Positions 63,496-64,000 of a DNA stretch of 64,000 nucleotides are shown piece after piece. The notes beneath the pieces are model-generated. The model worked only from the letters and a program-made list of their open reading frames with translations. It searched no databases and had not been told where the DNA came from. How positions within the stretch are numbered: the first letter of the stretch is position 1; every line of letters begins with the position of its first letter. The DNA is from Methanobrevibacter millerae (GTDB lineage Archaea > Methanobacteriota > Methanobacteria > Methanobacteriales > Methanobacteriaceae), in the NCBI RefSeq assembly GCF_900103415.1, contig NZ_FMXB01000003.1:127562-191561 (forward strand). The letters run 5' to 3'. The position numbers and the translations under genes were made by a program.

Positions 63496-64000
63496 CTAAT
63501 ATATGTCCAGCATTCCAAATCCGTGATGATTGTTGTTTCCAAGCCCGACGTCATAGGCAAATGCAATGAGCTCGGGACTTCCCTTCATGACAATGTCAAT
63601 GTTGTAGTAATAGTCCTTGAAAAGCCCCTTATCTTCGATGTATGTGCCGTAATGGTCATGTCGGGAATAAAAGTCGCAATAGAACCTGCACGTTTCCAGA
63701 TTGAAGTATTCACAAAAGTTTTTAATGAGAATGTCTTCAAGAATGTCTCCAAGATTATCAATGACCAGGCAATCGGACAGAAATATCGGTGAAATTGTGA
63801 TGAATGAAGCTTCCCCATTGATTAATGGGATTTTCTCTAAAAATTCTACCTTGTCGAGTTCAAGCTTGCAGTTGTTGAAGTAGATGCTTTCTCCCATAAC
63901 AAATGCTGAAACAAGGCTTCTAAGAAATATTTCATCGACACTGGATACGATAACGCTGATGGCTTTTCTTTCAATCCTGAATGCGGAAAAGGTATAGAAC
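63496..64000 (-). CDS. cas6: CRISPR-associated endoribonuclease Cas6, C-terminal part (5' end outside the window)
   Basis: The frame is open from the window edge, giving at least 167 residues. It starts within FYTFSAFRIERKAISVIVSS, a Cas6 RAMP strand, and continues IYFNNCKLELDKVEFLEKIP. The C-terminus has the Cas6 glycine-rich loop GSPELIAFAYDVGLGNNNHH then GFGMLDIY. Cas6 cuts the repeat part of CRISPR precursor RNA in type I and III systems. The catalytic His region is N-terminal and not visible. An internal ATG at 63897 is only a methionine in this frame. No repeat array is visible within the window, so other cas genes should lie beyond its right end. Confidence 0.85.
   Translation of the reverse strand, partial: FYTFSAFRIERKAISVIVSSVDEIFLRSLVSAFVMGESIYFNNCKLELDKVEFLEKIPLINGEASFITISPIFLSDCLVIDNLGDILEDILIKNFCEYFNLETCRFYCDFYSRHDHYGTYIEDKGLFKDYYYNIDIVMKGSPELIAFAYDVGLGNNNHHGFGMLDIY

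Noticed and set aside
63898..64000. CRISPR array in the window next to cas6
   Set aside because: No spaced direct repeats are visible; this stretch codes for the Cas6 N-terminal side.

Overview
The window is an AT-rich archaeal chromosome segment, most likely from Methanobrevibacter or a close relative in Methanobacteriales. Supporting signs are split RNA polymerase genes (B''/B' and A'/A''), HypD, digeranylgeranylglyceryl phosphate synthase, Taw1 and Trm56, the KorDABC 2-oxoglutarate:ferredoxin oxidoreductase, PycB, sialic-acid-like surface sugar genes, large adhesin-like proteins with signal peptides, and DUF4013/DUF4012-type proteins. Start sites commonly follow GGTGAT or GGTGTTAAA Shine-Dalgarno motifs, and several genes use TTG or GTG starts.

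Layout. 1-2.5 kb (minus): TldD/PmbA-like (partial), phosphoglycolate phosphatase and hypD. 2.6-6.1 kb (plus): a CMP-sugar synthetase/PseG-like fusion, a NeuB-like synthase and a zinc-ribbon TPR protein. 6.3-10.4 kb (minus): a zinc-ribbon/NERD membrane protein, a multi-pass glycosyltransferase and a UbiA-type lipid enzyme. 10.5-14.6 kb (plus): inositol-phosphate synthase, pycB and an SDR enzyme. 14.8-23.4 kb: two adhesin-like genes, the first broken by a frameshift; they share an indel-free 771-nt C-terminal block. 23.4-28.9 kb: queC-larC (minus), then cobalamin genes (cbiS-like, cobS) with a toxin-antitoxin-like pair between them, then trm56. 28.9-35.5 kb: DUF763, an FKBP isomerase, an ABC transporter pair, an XRE regulator with two DUF4013 membrane proteins, and the fumarase beta subunit. 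35.6-40.2 kb: an AT-rich accessory stretch with a GNAT protein, a bacterial-type partner-switching set (STAS, RsbW-like kinase, SpoIIE-type phosphatase) and an aldo/keto reductase. 40.4-45.0 kb: korDABC-sucC-flavoprotein operon. 45-49 kb: DUF4012-like, DUF4325 STAS-like, taw1 and a type II restriction-modification pair. 49.1-52.5 kb: tpiA-pgk facing thiM-thiE. 52.6-53.2 kb: five tRNA genes. 53.2-62.8 kb: the RNA polymerase operon rpoH-B''-B'-A'-A''-L30e-nusA. 63.1-64 kb (minus): the 3' part of cas6 and a small membrane protein.

Metabolically, PycB (oxaloacetate), fumarase, KorDABC and SucC fit the incomplete reductive TCA branch of hydrogenotrophic methanogens. HypD and LarC concern nickel enzymes; CbiS/CobS concern corrinoids needed for methyl transfer.

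The strongest unusual signals are in RNA polymerase. B' carries an N-terminal J-domain-like module with an HPD motif plus an acidic linker, placed exactly at the B''/B' split. A' has a charged insert of about 95 residues after the catalytic loop. A'' has an N-terminal extension that looks like two extra copies of its own first helical unit. The next strongest are the STAS/RsbW/SpoIIE set in an organism expected to lack sigma factors, the adhesin frameshift, a repeated 20-bp palindrome at gene ends, and many terminator hairpins that contain the stop codon.
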